Shown piece after piece: positions 34,606 to 43,785 of a stretch of 64,000 bases of DNA; the stretch's first letter is position 1; each line of letters starts with the position of its first letter. The position numbers and the translations under genes were made by a program. The notes beneath the pieces are model-generated. The model made no database searches, had not been told where the DNA came from, and saw only the letters and a program-made list of their open reading frames with translations. The DNA lies in the NCBI RefSeq assembly GCF_019801145.1, contig NZ_JAHVJQ010000005.1, positions 310,001 to 374,000 on the forward strand. The letters are read 5' to 3'. The DNA is from Leisingera aquaemixtae. Its GTDB lineage: Bacteria; Pseudomonadota; Alphaproteobacteria; Rhodobacterales; Rhodobacteraceae.

Positions 34606-35877
34606 TCACCCATCTCTAATCGCCGAAAAAATCTTCTCCAGATGAGACGCCGTCGCAAGTACATCCGCGTCCCTGTTTGCGCCGCCGCTCAAGGATAGGC
34701 TGCTCCCCGGTCTCCGTTCTCCAAATGGAATGGAAATTGTTGGGGCATTGAGGAAAGCGGCTTTCATCGATACCGACAGGATAAGGGCGTTTTCCCGTGC
34801 AAAGACCCCCTTATCGCGGGTCACGGCCTGAACAGACGGCGGGTACGACGGCAATGTCGGGTAAAGCAGCATCTTCCCTGCCAGTTCCCTGTCAAAGTCC
34901 GGGATGAGGGCCCGCCGGATTTCCAGCAATGCCTGCAGATCTGTGCCAAGGATTGAAGCCGCCTGAGCAAGGCGATCCTGCACATTTGGGTCCAGTCTGG
35001 CCTGCTGGTCTCCGACCAAACTTGGCAGAAGACGAAAGGCTTCGGCACTCACCAGCGTTCCATAGGTTTGGAAGATCTCCGTGACACAAGTGAAACTTCG
35101 GATGTCAACCCTTTCCAATTCGATGCCATGACCGGACAAATGCTGCAGGACATGTTCGTACATTGCTTTGATTTCCGGGGTAAATCCCGCTAGGGCATCT
35201 TCCCTCAGGCACAGAATTTGACGGCAGGCGTGCCCGGTTTCTTTGCAATCCGACAAAACGCGATCCACAGCGCAAATCTGACTGACGTTTAAAGCGAGTG
35301 AGCCTGGCGTATCCAGAGAAGGCGCCAGAGGTAAAATCCCGGCGCTTTCATAGCGGTCCATAGTTGGGCGAAACCCCACCAGGCCCTGACAGGCGGCCGG
35401 AATGCGCACGGAGCCGGAGGTATCTGTGCCCAAGGCGATGTCGGCCAAGCCCAAGGCAACGGCTGACGCCGATCCGCTCGAGGACCCTCCAGGCACCATT
35501 GTGCTATCCAACGCATTCAGAGGGGTGCCGAAATGCGGATTGACTCCGAGCCCGGAGAAGGCGAACTCCGACATGTTCACATGGCCCAGAATGATCGCGC
35601 CCGCAGAACGGAGCCTGGCCACGATCGGGGCGTCATTGTCTGCTGGCTGAGGATCGATGGCCAAAGATCCCGCATGGCTTCGGAGCGCTTGCACGTCGAT
35701 ATTGGCCTTCACCGCAAGAAACTGGCCGTCCAACGGGCCAAGCAGCTTCCCTGCGGCCTGCCGCGCGGCGGCGGATCGGGCATCCTGCAACAGTCTATCT
35801 GGCGCAACGCCAAGGAATACCTCGCGCTGCGCGTCGAGCGAAGCCAGGAAGTCGCGCGCTCGTTGAAGGATATTCAT
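34606..35877 (-). CDS. Amidase, amidase-signature family
   Basis: 423 residues. The Ser-cisSer-Lys triad is visible: Lys in FLAVKANIDVQ, cis-Ser in PGGSSSGSASAVALG and nucleophile Ser in GTDTSGSVRIPAACQG. It lacks the C-terminal domain of long allophanate hydrolases. Last gene of the minus-strand operon DUF1989-amidohydrolase-deacetylase-amidase. It probably releases ammonia from an open-chain amide such as a ureido or carbamoyl acid made by the upstream enzymes (inference). The start overlaps the deacetylase stop by 4 bp. Confidence 0.85.
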   Translation of the reverse strand: MNILQRARDFLASLDAQREVFLGVAPDRLLQDARSAAARQAAGKLLGPLDGQFLAVKANIDVQALRSHAGSLAIDPQPADNDAPIVARLRSAGAIILGHVNMSEFAFSGLGVNPHFGTPLNALDSTMVPGGSSSGSASAVALGLADIALGTDTSGSVRIPAACQGLVGFRPTMDRYESAGILPLAPSLDTPGSLALNVSQICAVDRVLSDCKETGHACRQILCLREDALAGFTPEIKAMYEHVLQHLSGHGIELERVDIRSFTCVTEIFQTYGTLVSAEAFRLLPSLVGDQQARLDPNVQDRLAQAASILGTDLQALLEIRRALIPDFDRELAGKMLLYPTLPSYPPSVQAVTRDKGVFARENALILSVSMKAAFLNAPTISIPFGERRPGSSLSLSGGANRDADVLATASHLEKIFSAIRDG

Positions 35878-36761
35878 GTCGTCAGGACCGGAGCCTGATA
35901 ATAGGGCAGCTCTTCAACCCGTACGCTTTGCCGGTCTGCCTCATATTGCGTGCGCACGTGCTGCGCGATCTCTCCGAGAGTGGCGAACCAGACGTCGCCC
36001 CTGTTCAAGATAGTTTCCATCCAGTCTTCCACCTGCCGCCACCGCGCCAAACGCCCGGTCAGGAAGGGATGCCAGATGCCAATCCAGAAGCCACCTTCTT
36101 CGTATTGGGCTTCGAATTCCTCCCAAAATGGGGTCAGCCCGGCGCGTGGCCCGGCGACGGGCATCATGTAGCCAATCTCCTCAAAATGGGCGAATTGCGG
36201 CCAGTCGTCGGTCCCCCAATGCGATGGAAGTTCGACCAAAGTCCGCCCGCCGGATCGCATGAGATATGGCACATCATCCGCCATCAGCGAACTGTCATAG
36301 TCGAATTCATGCTTGTTCAGCAAGTCGATGACGGCTTGCGTCACATTGTAAACCGGCGCGCGATAGCCTTTTGGCACATTGCCCAGAACCCGCTTATGCG
36401 ACTCCAGCGCGCGTTCAAACCAATAGGCTTGTTCAGACGCGCTATGGTTTGTTGGATCTTCGTGCAAATAGCCATGATGGCCGATTTCATGACCATCATT
36501 CAGGATGGCTTGCATAGCATCTGGATATTGCTCCACGACCCATCCGGGGGCGAAGAAGGACTGTTTCAGCCCGAGACGTTTGTAGGTTTCCAGAATCCGA
36601 GGGATGGCAACCGTCGGCCCGTAGCGCCCCATGGAGATCGGATAGAGACGATCATGCCCGTCGACCGGCTTTGCGATATGGATCAGGCTGTCCGCATCGA
36701 TATCAAAGGTGATCGCACAGGCGCATCGCGCGCCGTTCGGCCAGATAATTTTCTTCTGCAT
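35874..36761 (-). CDS. Polysaccharide-deacetylase-fold hydrolase, PuuE-like
   Basis: 295 residues of the NodB/CE4 fold. Metal ligands are suggested by TFDIDADS near the start and GHEIGHHGYLHEDP (HxxxH) in the middle; IGIWHPFLTGR supplies a late His. No signal peptide, so it acts in the cytoplasm. Together with the conserved tryptophan-rich region this points to the PuuE/allantoinase-like or cyclic-imide hydrolase branch and not to a cell-wall deacetylase. In this operon it would open a ring or cleave a cyclic amide (inference). Confidence 0.78.
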   Translation of the reverse strand: MQKKIIWPNGARCACAITFDIDADSLIHIAKPVDGHDRLYPISMGRYGPTVAIPRILETYKRLGLKQSFFAPGWVVEQYPDAMQAILNDGHEIGHHGYLHEDPTNHSASEQAYWFERALESHKRVLGNVPKGYRAPVYNVTQAVIDLLNKHEFDYDSSLMADDVPYLMRSGGRTLVELPSHWGTDDWPQFAHFEEIGYMMPVAGPRAGLTPFWEEFEAQYEEGGFWIGIWHPFLTGRLARWRQVEDWMETILNRGDVWFATLGEIAQHVRTQYEADRQSVRVEELPYYQAPVLTT

Positions 36762-36776
36762 GGTCTTGCTCCTCTG

Positions 36777-38288
36777 TCACAATTGCGGGGCGTTGTTCGT
36801 CAGCCAATCGTCATACCAGCGCTGCAATGCGGATTTGACGGCGCCATATTCACTGGCGCTCAGCCTTTGATCCGCAGCGCGCTGCATGCCGTCGGTGATG
36901 TTCTGAAGAATTTTCCTTTCGTCGCACTTTTTGGCTTCGCCATGCGAAACGGCCAGTTGTCCGCCGGTGAAGACGCTCTGGATATCCGTGGATTTTGCCG
37001 AGCTGACCAACAGCTCAACCGGATCAATGCCGGGGTCCAACCAGGGCCCTTCAAGACGGCCCAGGCGCAGGATCACAAAGTCGGCGCGTTTGCCGACGGA
37101 CAGGCTTCCGATGCTGTGATCCATACCCATCAAACGCGCGCCACCCATAGTGGCCATGTCGAAAACATCCTTCGCGGTCAGGCTGGGGTTCGCCCGATCA
37201 CTTGACCAATAAAGGCTTTGCGCCAGACGCATTTCGGCGAACATATCGTCATCGCCTGCCAGGCTGGTCCCATCCATCCCCAGTGCGAGGTTAATGCCCA
37301 TCCGCTTCATCAATGGCGCGGGTGCAATGCCGGACCGCAGCCGCAAATTGGAGCTGGGATTGCACACGATATGCGCGCGCGCCTCGGCCACTCGCGCCAG
37401 ATCTTTTTCGTCCGCCCAGACCATATGCGCCAAGGATAAGCCGTCAGAGAGCAGGCCAGCTTTGCTCAGTTCTGCGATAGCACCCTGAAAACTCCAGGCC
37501 GTAGCGGACAGGTGTTGCAGCCGAGACTCCTCGGCATGGGTGTGAATGCGCTGGCCGCTTTCGCGAACCTCCCTGGCGATGTCGCGCAGGGTGTCTTGGC
37601 CCGTCCAATGCGGTGCCGTGGGGCCAAACCACACATCAGCGCATTCAGAAGCCCTGTATTCGGCATGCATCCGGGACAGAAGCCGCACAAAGCATTGCGG
37701 ATCAATACGTGCGCGCGCAACGTGCTGGCGCTGCAGTTTGCATCGCAGAACCTCGGGCAAGGTGGTCAGAAACGACTGGCTTTGCCCGTATGGATGCACA
37801 AGCTGGTTGTGCCATCTCTCGCCCGGCGCGATGGCACAGGACAGGCCAAGCCCATTATATACCGCGATTTTGTCCCTTATCTTCGCTTCGGCAAAGGCCG
37901 CTGTGTGACCCGCGGTGCAGGCATCCACAACAGCTATTACCCCATTCTTCAGCAAGCGCATTGCCGCGTATTCGGTGGCGAGGCGCGGCGCAACGTCAGC
38001 TGCGCCAGCGGAGGCGAAAATCCAAGGCTCTAACAGGTCATCCCGTATCCCTTGGTTGATCAGGTTCACCCCATAGCAATGGTGATGCGCATTCACAAAC
38101 CCGGGCTGGATCGCAGTGTTTGTGCCCGAGTGCACCCTTGCGCCGGGATAACGTGACTTTAATTCGGCCAGAGGCGCCAAGCCAGCTATTCTGCCGTCTA
38201 GAACATAAAGCGCGTAGTCGTTGTGACTGTGAAAGGCATCTTCGATGATCCAGCGGGCGGAAAATATGTCGCCGCCATCAGCCGTCAT
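36777..38288 (-). CDS. Metal-dependent amidohydrolase, TRZ/ATZ (chlorohydrolase/deaminase) type
   Basis: About 503 residues. Amidohydrolase motifs in order: PGFVNAHHHCYG, HTHAEESRLQH, LAHMVWADE, and LALGMDGTSLAGDDD, supplying the His/Asp metal and catalytic residues; the C terminus has the family's VGKRADFVILRLG. The fold covers atrazine chlorohydrolase, guanine/8-oxoguanine and isocytosine-type deaminases. The substrate is probably a nitrogen-rich aromatic ring. I chose ATG 38288; Met at 38297 is in frame and both overlap the upstream DUF1989 gene slightly. Confidence 0.85.
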   Translation of the reverse strand: MTADGGDIFSARWIIEDAFHSHNDYALYVLDGRIAGLAPLAELKSRYPGARVHSGTNTAIQPGFVNAHHHCYGVNLINQGIRDDLLEPWIFASAGAADVAPRLATEYAAMRLLKNGVIAVVDACTAGHTAAFAEAKIRDKIAVYNGLGLSCAIAPGERWHNQLVHPYGQSQSFLTTLPEVLRCKLQRQHVARARIDPQCFVRLLSRMHAEYRASECADVWFGPTAPHWTGQDTLRDIAREVRESGQRIHTHAEESRLQHLSATAWSFQGAIAELSKAGLLSDGLSLAHMVWADEKDLARVAEARAHIVCNPSSNLRLRSGIAPAPLMKRMGINLALGMDGTSLAGDDDMFAEMRLAQSLYWSSDRANPSLTAKDVFDMATMGGARLMGMDHSIGSLSVGKRADFVILRLGRLEGPWLDPGIDPVELLVSSAKSTDIQSVFTGGQLAVSHGEAKKCDERKILQNITDGMQRAADQRLSASEYGAVKSALQRWYDDWLTNNAPQL

Positions 38289-38967
38289 GAACAACAAATT
38301 CCAGCGCGCTCGGCTTGCCTTCGTCCCCGTTGACTGGAGTGATATCCTGCGGGCAGGCCGACATCACGGCGTAGACTGGCATCTCAGCTTTGAAGGTCAT
38401 GCTGTCCCCCGGCTTTGACACTGGCGCAGCCCAGGCAAGGCTGCCATCAGGGTGAACCGGGACGTTCATCCACAGATTGAAGGGCGCAGGCACATGCGGT
38501 GCTTTTTTCCCGATAGCAAGCAAGGCCTGCCTCAAGTTGTCGGCGCAATTGTCGTGGTAATCAGTGACGCCCAATTGCTTGTACCGGTTGGCATCGCAAG
38601 CGGCGATCGTTGTGTCATGAACTCCCGGCGATGTGTCTTGGGTCAGCGTCAAGAGAGGATTGCGCAGATTGCTGACCAACCTGTCACCGACCTTTGGGAA
38701 AACAGACAGAAGATCCGTATGCACGTGCGGCATTGACATATATTCATGCAGCTCTGCCGCATTGAACGCCCAGAAATCGCAGACTTGCCAGCCGGTCGGA
38801 TTGGTGATGGTCAAAGTCTGCCCGGCTGTCAAACGCACCGCGACACCGCAACGTGCTGGCACTGTATACCGTTCTGCAATGACCGGGACGCCGTCGGCAG
38901 AGACCGTGCTGTCCAGTGTTTGATTGAAACCATCGGGTTGGGAAGGGTCAAAACTTTGCATGCGCAA
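38278..38967 (-). CDS. DUF1989 (urea-carboxylase-associated) family protein
   Basis: 229 residues with DUF1989 features: VPARCGVAVRLTAGQTLTI, WQVCDFWAFNA, the Cys/His-bearing DYHDNCADNLRQAL and NLWMNVPVHPDG. Members accompany urea carboxylase or guanidine/allophanate enzymes and some bind metal; a carboxyguanidine-type activity is known for relatives. No urea carboxylase is present here. It is the first gene of the catabolic operon and overlaps the amidohydrolase. Confidence 0.82.
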   Translation of the reverse strand: MRMQSFDPSQPDGFNQTLDSTVSADGVPVIAERYTVPARCGVAVRLTAGQTLTITNPTGWQVCDFWAFNAAELHEYMSMPHVHTDLLSVFPKVGDRLVSNLRNPLLTLTQDTSPGVHDTTIAACDANRYKQLGVTDYHDNCADNLRQALLAIGKKAPHVPAPFNLWMNVPVHPDGSLAWAAPVSKPGDSMTFKAEMPVYAVMSACPQDITPVNGDEGKPSALEFVVHDG

Positions 38968-39058
38968 GAACTCCTGATTAGGGGTTCAGAAACGCATGCT
39001 TCTCGGCAATTTAGAAATGACAAAAATTCAAGCGACGGATTAGATCGTTGCCGACGCG

Positions 39059-39985
39059 CTAATCTTCAAAAAACCTTTGACCGACGGCGCTGTCGCGAAA
39101 CTCATCTGCTTGGTCCAATAGCCATTCCCGGAACACACGAACGCGTGCACGATTGGCGTAAGTTTCCGGGCAGACGAGAAAATAGCTCTTGTTCTTCAAT
39201 GCCGTGTCAAAGGGAGCGACCAGCATATTGCGTTCCAGAAAACGCGCGGCGGCCAAAAGACTGACCAGGGCCACACCATGACCATCGCTTGCCGTCAGCA
39301 AGCAGATGTGTTCCTCGGAATAGGTGACATAGGGCTCGACATCACCAGTCTGCAAGCCAGCCGCGTCCATCCAGCGCTCCCAACTCGGATCCGCATCGGA
39401 AAACCCGCTCCATCGGTATTCGATCAGACGAGACTTCAGAAGATCTTCGGGGGAGCTCAGTGACTTCGCCTTTTCCACGCTGCAGACAGGGGCCACCCAG
39501 TCATTCAAGACCCAAGCCACATTGCTGTCAGGATAATCGCCAAAGCCATACCGAATGGCCACATCCACATCGCTGGATTTGAAGTCCACCAGTTGATCGC
39601 TTGACAGAACCCTTACCGAAATCTCTGGGTATTTCTCGTAAAAGCCTCGCAGCCGCGGGCTAAGCCAATTGGCGGCAAAAGACCCGGTTGTGGAGATTGT
39701 CAATGTGCCCGCAAGGTCGTCTTCCTCCAGCGCGAGAGAGGCGGCTTCGATGTTCTTGAAGGCCTCGATGATGTGGGGCGCGTAATTGGCCCCATCCTCC
39801 GTCAGTTTCAAGGCGCGGGTCAGCCGGTGGAACAGGGGCACCCCAAGTTGATCCTCCAGCGACTTGATCTGATGGGAAATGGCAGTCGGAGTAACGCATA
39901 ATTCTTCGGCGGCATCCTTGAAACTCAGATGCCGGCAGGCCGCTTCGAAGGCCTGAATGCTTTTCAACGACGGAATCTTCGCCAT
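39059..39985 (-). CDS. LysR-family regulator, GcvA-like
   Basis: 308 residues. HTH at residues 18-45 (LSFKDAAEELCVTPTAISHQ), a GcvA-like linker (IKSLEDQLGVPLFHRLTRAL) and an effector domain. It lies upstream of the catabolic operon on the same strand and divergent from the BMP transporter operon, so it may control both. The 91-bp gap to the DUF1989 gene allows a separate promoter. Confidence 0.87.
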   Translation of the reverse strand: MAKIPSLKSIQAFEAACRHLSFKDAAEELCVTPTAISHQIKSLEDQLGVPLFHRLTRALKLTEDGANYAPHIIEAFKNIEAASLALEEDDLAGTLTISTTGSFAANWLSPRLRGFYEKYPEISVRVLSSDQLVDFKSSDVDVAIRYGFGDYPDSNVAWVLNDWVAPVCSVEKAKSLSSPEDLLKSRLIEYRWSGFSDADPSWERWMDAAGLQTGDVEPYVTYSEEHICLLTASDGHGVALVSLLAAARFLERNMLVAPFDTALKNKSYFLVCPETYANRARVRVFREWLLDQADEFRDSAVGQRFFED

Positions 39986-40067
39986 GACGCGCGGCTTTGC
40001 TCTCCTGATGCGACGCTATTTCGTCGCTCTACTCTAACCCGATTGCCAGTTCACATGTGGGCGAAAT

Positions 40068-40087
40068 TCTCAGCTGTGAGGTGAAAA
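40068..40087 (+). promoter_or_regulatory. Repeated motif upstream of the transporter ATPase gene
   Basis: TCTCAGCTGTGAGGTGAAAA, 81 bp upstream of the TTG start, recurs at 43698 with 17 of 20 bases identical and at a similar distance (88 bp) ahead of the BMP receptor gene. It contains CTCA-GCTG-TGAG, an inverted repeat. A shared operator for the LysR protein or a shared leader element are the main options. Confidence 0.5.
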
Positions 40088-40148
40088 CATCTAATTTGAG
40101 AAGATAGGGCATTCTCTCTTGAATTTGCGTGGAAGTTGGGAGGTTGTC

Positions 40149-41678
40149 TTGGATCCATTTTTGAAAGTCACCGGCATCTGCAAGTCGTTTGGCGCCGTTC
40201 GTGCATTGCACAACGTCAATCTGCTGGCCTCGAAGGGCGAGTGCATTGCGATTTTGGGCGAGAACGGAGCGGGGAAAACCACGTTCGCAAGCGTTCTGAT
40301 CGGTTTGTATCAGCCCGATAACGGCGAAATCAAACTGGGCGGAACACCTGTTTCGGTGACCAGCCCGGCAAGAGCAATTGAGCATGGGATCGGCATGATC
40401 CACCAGCATTTCAGTCTGGTCGGCGCGATGACCGCCGAAGAGAACATTCTGATCGGCTTGCCCAGCACAAAGAGGGGTGCCGAAGCGCGGGCGCGCATTC
40501 GGCAGCTTTGCAGCGACTTTGACTTTAACATCGATTTCGACATCCGCGTCACGGAAATGCCTGTGGGCATGAAGCAAAGGGTGGAAATCCTTAAGGCGCT
40601 GTTTCGCGATGTATCGATCCTGATCCTGGATGAACCCACCAGCGTTCTTGCCCCGACCGAAGTCGCGCCGTTTCTCAAAGGGGTGCGCAAGCTGGTCGCC
40701 AACGGCTGCCTTGTTTTTTTCATCAGCCACAAGCTCGATGAAATCCGCGAAATTGCCGATCGCGTCATGATAATGCGCCATGGGCGTGTCGAGGGAGTTC
40801 TTCCGGTTGCGACCACGCCCATGGCCCATATGTCAGCGCTTATGATGGGAGAAAAGTCGACCGGCGAAACGGTCGATACGCCCAAGGCCAAAAAGGCGCG
40901 CAACGACACCAGCTCAGCACCGGACGCTCTGGTTGTCTCTGATGTCTGCCTGACCGATCCAGGCGGCGCGGAAATCCTGCAAGATGTGACCCTCTCCGTG
41001 AAAGCTGGCGAAATCCTTGGAATCGCCGGGATCGACGGCAATGGCCAGACGGAGTTGAGCGAGGTGATCACCGGCCTCAAAAGGCAAACCAGCGGCACCA
41101 TCCACCTAAATGGCACGGAGATATCAAGCGCCTCCATCGCTTCGCGCATTGCAGATGGCATAGGCTTCGTGCCCGAGGACCGCCATGCCGAGGGCTTGGT
41201 CCTGTCGCTCAGTGTCGAAGAAAATATGGCATTTCGATCCATTGGCGAAGACAGGTTCATGTCTGGCGGTCTGATTTCCCGGCGCGCGATGCACGAGATC
41301 GCAAGCGACGTGGTCGCGGCCTTTGACATTAGGCCCCCAGACCCGAAATTGAACGCCTCGGCTTTATCCGGCGGCAATCAACAAAAAATCGTTCTGGCCC
41401 GTGAAGTGGCCCGGGCGCGCAATCTCTTGGTCGTCGTACAGCCGACTAAAGGGCTTGATGTCGGCGCAACGGAATTTGTTCAGAACCAGATCCGTGCTGT
41501 CGCCCAAAGCGGCGTGGGGGTTCTCTATATCTCCACTGAACTTGAACATGTGCTCGACATCTCTGACCGCGTCGCCGTGATGGCCTTTGGCCGGATCACG
41601 GGTGTTGTCGATCCAGAAAACACAACTCTTCAAGACATCGGGCTCTTGATGACTGCAGCGCCGGAGGAGGTACAATGA
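40149..41678 (+). CDS. BMP-type ABC importer ATPase, two ABC domains
   Basis: 509 residues with two ABC domains in sugar/nucleoside-importer style. Domain 1 has Walker A GENGAGKTT and Walker B ILILDEPTSVLAP. Domain 2 has GIDGNGQTE in place of Walker A, signature LSGGNQQKIVLAREV and VVVQPTKGLDVG in the Walker B region. It energises the two permeases that follow. I chose TTG at 40149: GGGAGG lies five bases upstream and the sequence opens directly with MDPFLKVTGICKSFG. An earlier TTG at 40119 lacks such a site. Confidence 0.87.
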   Translation: MDPFLKVTGICKSFGAVRALHNVNLLASKGECIAILGENGAGKTTFASVLIGLYQPDNGEIKLGGTPVSVTSPARAIEHGIGMIHQHFSLVGAMTAEENILIGLPSTKRGAEARARIRQLCSDFDFNIDFDIRVTEMPVGMKQRVEILKALFRDVSILILDEPTSVLAPTEVAPFLKGVRKLVANGCLVFFISHKLDEIREIADRVMIMRHGRVEGVLPVATTPMAHMSALMMGEKSTGETVDTPKAKKARNDTSSAPDALVVSDVCLTDPGGAEILQDVTLSVKAGEILGIAGIDGNGQTELSEVITGLKRQTSGTIHLNGTEISSASIASRIADGIGFVPEDRHAEGLVLSLSVEENMAFRSIGEDRFMSGGLISRRAMHEIASDVVAAFDIRPPDPKLNASALSGGNQQKIVLAREVARARNLLVVVQPTKGLDVGATEFVQNQIRAVAQSGVGVLYISTELEHVLDISDRVAVMAFGRITGVVDPENTTLQDIGLLMTAAPEEVQ

Positions 41679-42760
41679 ACAGATTTACCATGCAACGCCG
41701 GATTGCGATTGCTTTGCTTTTAGCACTGAGTGCTGGCGGGGTGCTGATCCTGCTGGACGGGCACAACCCGTTTGAGGCCTATAAGGTTCTGTTTCTGGAA
41801 TCCTTCCTGAATTACTGGGGTTTCTCCAATACTTTGGTCAAAGCCTCGCCGATGCTTCTGGCGGGGCTGGCCGTGATCATTCCGATGCGCGCCGGTGTGT
41901 TCAACATCGGTGGCGAGGGACAGATCTATATTGGCGGGTTGTTCGGCGCCGTCTTTGCTTTGGCGGTCCCCGATCTGCCCGGTCTATTGGGCGTGCCGCT
42001 GATATTTTTCGCCGCCGCCGTCGGCGGGGCGTTCTGGGCGGCAATTCCTGCTTATCTCAAAGCCTATCGGGGCACGAATGAGGTCATTGTCACGCTGCTG
42101 ATGAACTTCATTGCGATCCACATCGTCAGCTACGCCGTGGCCGGGCCGCTATTGGCCGAAGGCGCGCCATATCCTTATTCGGAGGAAGTCTCAGAAGCCT
42201 ATCGCCTGCCTATTCTGATGCCGCGATCTGATACCCATGTGGGCTTTGTGTTCGGGCTGGCCATGACGGTCATCTTGTATTTCTGGCTGCGCTTCACGCC
42301 ATCGGGTTTCCAGCTGGACCTTGTGGGGCGTAATGCGCGCGCTGCGGCCTATGCCGGTGTGGACCAGAAAAAGACCGTCATCCGCGCCATGTTGATTGGC
42401 GGCAGCCTTGCAGGCATGGCCGGCGCAATCGAGGTGATCGGGTTGAAGTACCGCCTGTTCCACCTGTTTAGCGATGGCTACGGCTATGACGGAATTGTCG
42501 TCGCATTCCTTGCGGCTCTTAACCCAATTGTCGCGCCTTTGACCGCGCTGTTCCTTGCCGGGCTCTCTGCCGGCGCGGGAACGATGCAACGTGCCGTCGG
42601 GGTCGACAGTTCCGTCATCGAAGTGGTCGAGGGGCTCGTCGTGGTTCTTGTCGCCGCCGCCCTCGTGACACCGCGAACCAGGTCAACATCCATTCTGAAA
42701 CCCCTGGCAAGAAACCTGCGGCTGCGCCGCCAAACACAGCGCCAAAAGAAAGAGGCATAG
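41675..42760 (+). CDS. BMP-type ABC importer permease 1
   Basis: 361 residues, about nine membrane segments, BPD_transp_2 family (AGLAVIIPMRAGVFNIGGEG; KAYRGTNEVIVTLLMNFIAI). These permeases import nucleosides or related compounds in YufP/NupP-type systems. It overlaps the ATPase by 4 bp and is preceded by GGAGG. A basic tail (RLRRQTQRQKKEA) is cytoplasmic. Confidence 0.88.
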   Translation: MNRFTMQRRIAIALLLALSAGGVLILLDGHNPFEAYKVLFLESFLNYWGFSNTLVKASPMLLAGLAVIIPMRAGVFNIGGEGQIYIGGLFGAVFALAVPDLPGLLGVPLIFFAAAVGGAFWAAIPAYLKAYRGTNEVIVTLLMNFIAIHIVSYAVAGPLLAEGAPYPYSEEVSEAYRLPILMPRSDTHVGFVFGLAMTVILYFWLRFTPSGFQLDLVGRNARAAAYAGVDQKKTVIRAMLIGGSLAGMAGAIEVIGLKYRLFHLFSDGYGYDGIVVAFLAALNPIVAPLTALFLAGLSAGAGTMQRAVGVDSSVIEVVEGLVVVLVAAALVTPRTRSTSILKPLARNLRLRRQTQRQKKEA

Positions 42761-42763
42761 GCT

Positions 42764-43696
42764 ATGATTGATCTTGTTTTGCTGGGCGACGTCCTTGCCG
42801 GAACCGCCCGATTGGGTACGCCAATTGCTTTTGCTGCCCTTGGCGGGGTGATTGCGGAACGTGGCGGGCTGTACAACATCGGCCTCGAAGGTCAGATCCT
42901 AGCCGGAGCGCTTGGTGCTGCTGCTGGTTCTTTCGCAACGGGCTCCGCCGTGATCGGGCTCGGATGCGGGATCATTTGCGGCCTGATCTCTGGCCTGCTG
43001 CTTGGGTATATGTCGGTCCGGCTGCGCATCAACCAGCTGGTTGGCGGTATCGCGCTCAACCTGCTGCTGGCCGGTCTCACAGCTTTTCTGTCCCGTCAGA
43101 TATTCGGGGCTCAGGCCGGAGGGGCGCGGGTAAAGGGGTTCTCGCAGATCGATATTCCCTTCTTGTCAGATCTTCCCGTCGTTGGCCCGTCCCTGTTTTC
43201 CCAGGATCCGCTGTTCTACCTTTTGATCGGATTGGCAATAGCAGCCTGGTTCTGGCTGATGAAATCCCACAAGGGTCTGGACCTGCGCGCCGTTGGCGAA
43301 AACCCGAAGGCTGCGGACTTGGCCGGGGTGCCTGTCTTTCGCATGCAATATCTCGCAATTGCAGTCAGCGGAGCCCTCGCGGCGCTGGCCGGGGTGCATC
43401 TGGTCTTGTCGCAAGTCTATGTGTTTGCGGAAGGCATGAGCGCGGGCAAAGGCTTCATAGCGCTTGCGGCAATCATCTTGGGACGTTGGTCGCCCATTGG
43501 CGCGATTTGCGCGGCGCTTTTCTTCGGCTTCTGTGATGCGGTGCAGTTCAAACTGCAATTCACCTCGCCAGAGATTCCCTATCAGCTCTTCCTGATCTTG
43601 CCTTACCTCGCATCGCTCATCGCACTCGTAGTCCTCGGCGCCAAGGCCAGCGCACCTGCAAGCGTCGGACTGCCCTACGACCGGGAGCATCGATAA
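42764..43696 (+). CDS. BMP-type ABC importer permease 2
   Basis: 310 residues of the second BPD_transp_2 permease (AFAALGGVIAERGGLYNIGL; GENPKAADLAGVPVFRMQY). It forms the heterodimeric channel with permease 1. It begins 3 bp after permease 1. Its stop is 2 bp before the repeated motif at 43698. Confidence 0.88.
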   Translation: MIDLVLLGDVLAGTARLGTPIAFAALGGVIAERGGLYNIGLEGQILAGALGAAAGSFATGSAVIGLGCGIICGLISGLLLGYMSVRLRINQLVGGIALNLLLAGLTAFLSRQIFGAQAGGARVKGFSQIDIPFLSDLPVVGPSLFSQDPLFYLLIGLAIAAWFWLMKSHKGLDLRAVGENPKAADLAGVPVFRMQYLAIAVSGALAALAGVHLVLSQVYVFAEGMSAGKGFIALAAIILGRWSPIGAICAALFFGFCDAVQFKLQFTSPEIPYQLFLILPYLASLIALVVLGAKASAPASVGLPYDREHR

Positions 43697-43697
43697 A

Positions 43698-43717
43698 TCT
43701 CAGCCGTGACGTGAGAA
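43698..43717 (+). promoter_or_regulatory. Second copy of the repeated motif, upstream of the BMP receptor gene
   Basis: TCTCAGCCGTGACGTGAGAA, 88 bp upstream of the BMP receptor ATG and directly after the permease 2 stop. It matches the copy at 40068 at 17 of 20 positions, suggesting the receptor has its own promoter under the same control. Confidence 0.5.
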
Positions 43718-43785
43718 ACCATCGTTTTTCACGTCGCGATCCTCCCGTCACCCTGACAACACATATCCAATATGGGAGAACAACA

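Noticed and set aside
40068-40148. A known guanidine or purine riboswitch ahead of the importer operon
   Set aside because: I looked for mini-ykkC-like paired loops and a purine aptamer core and found neither; only the short repeated motif is supported.
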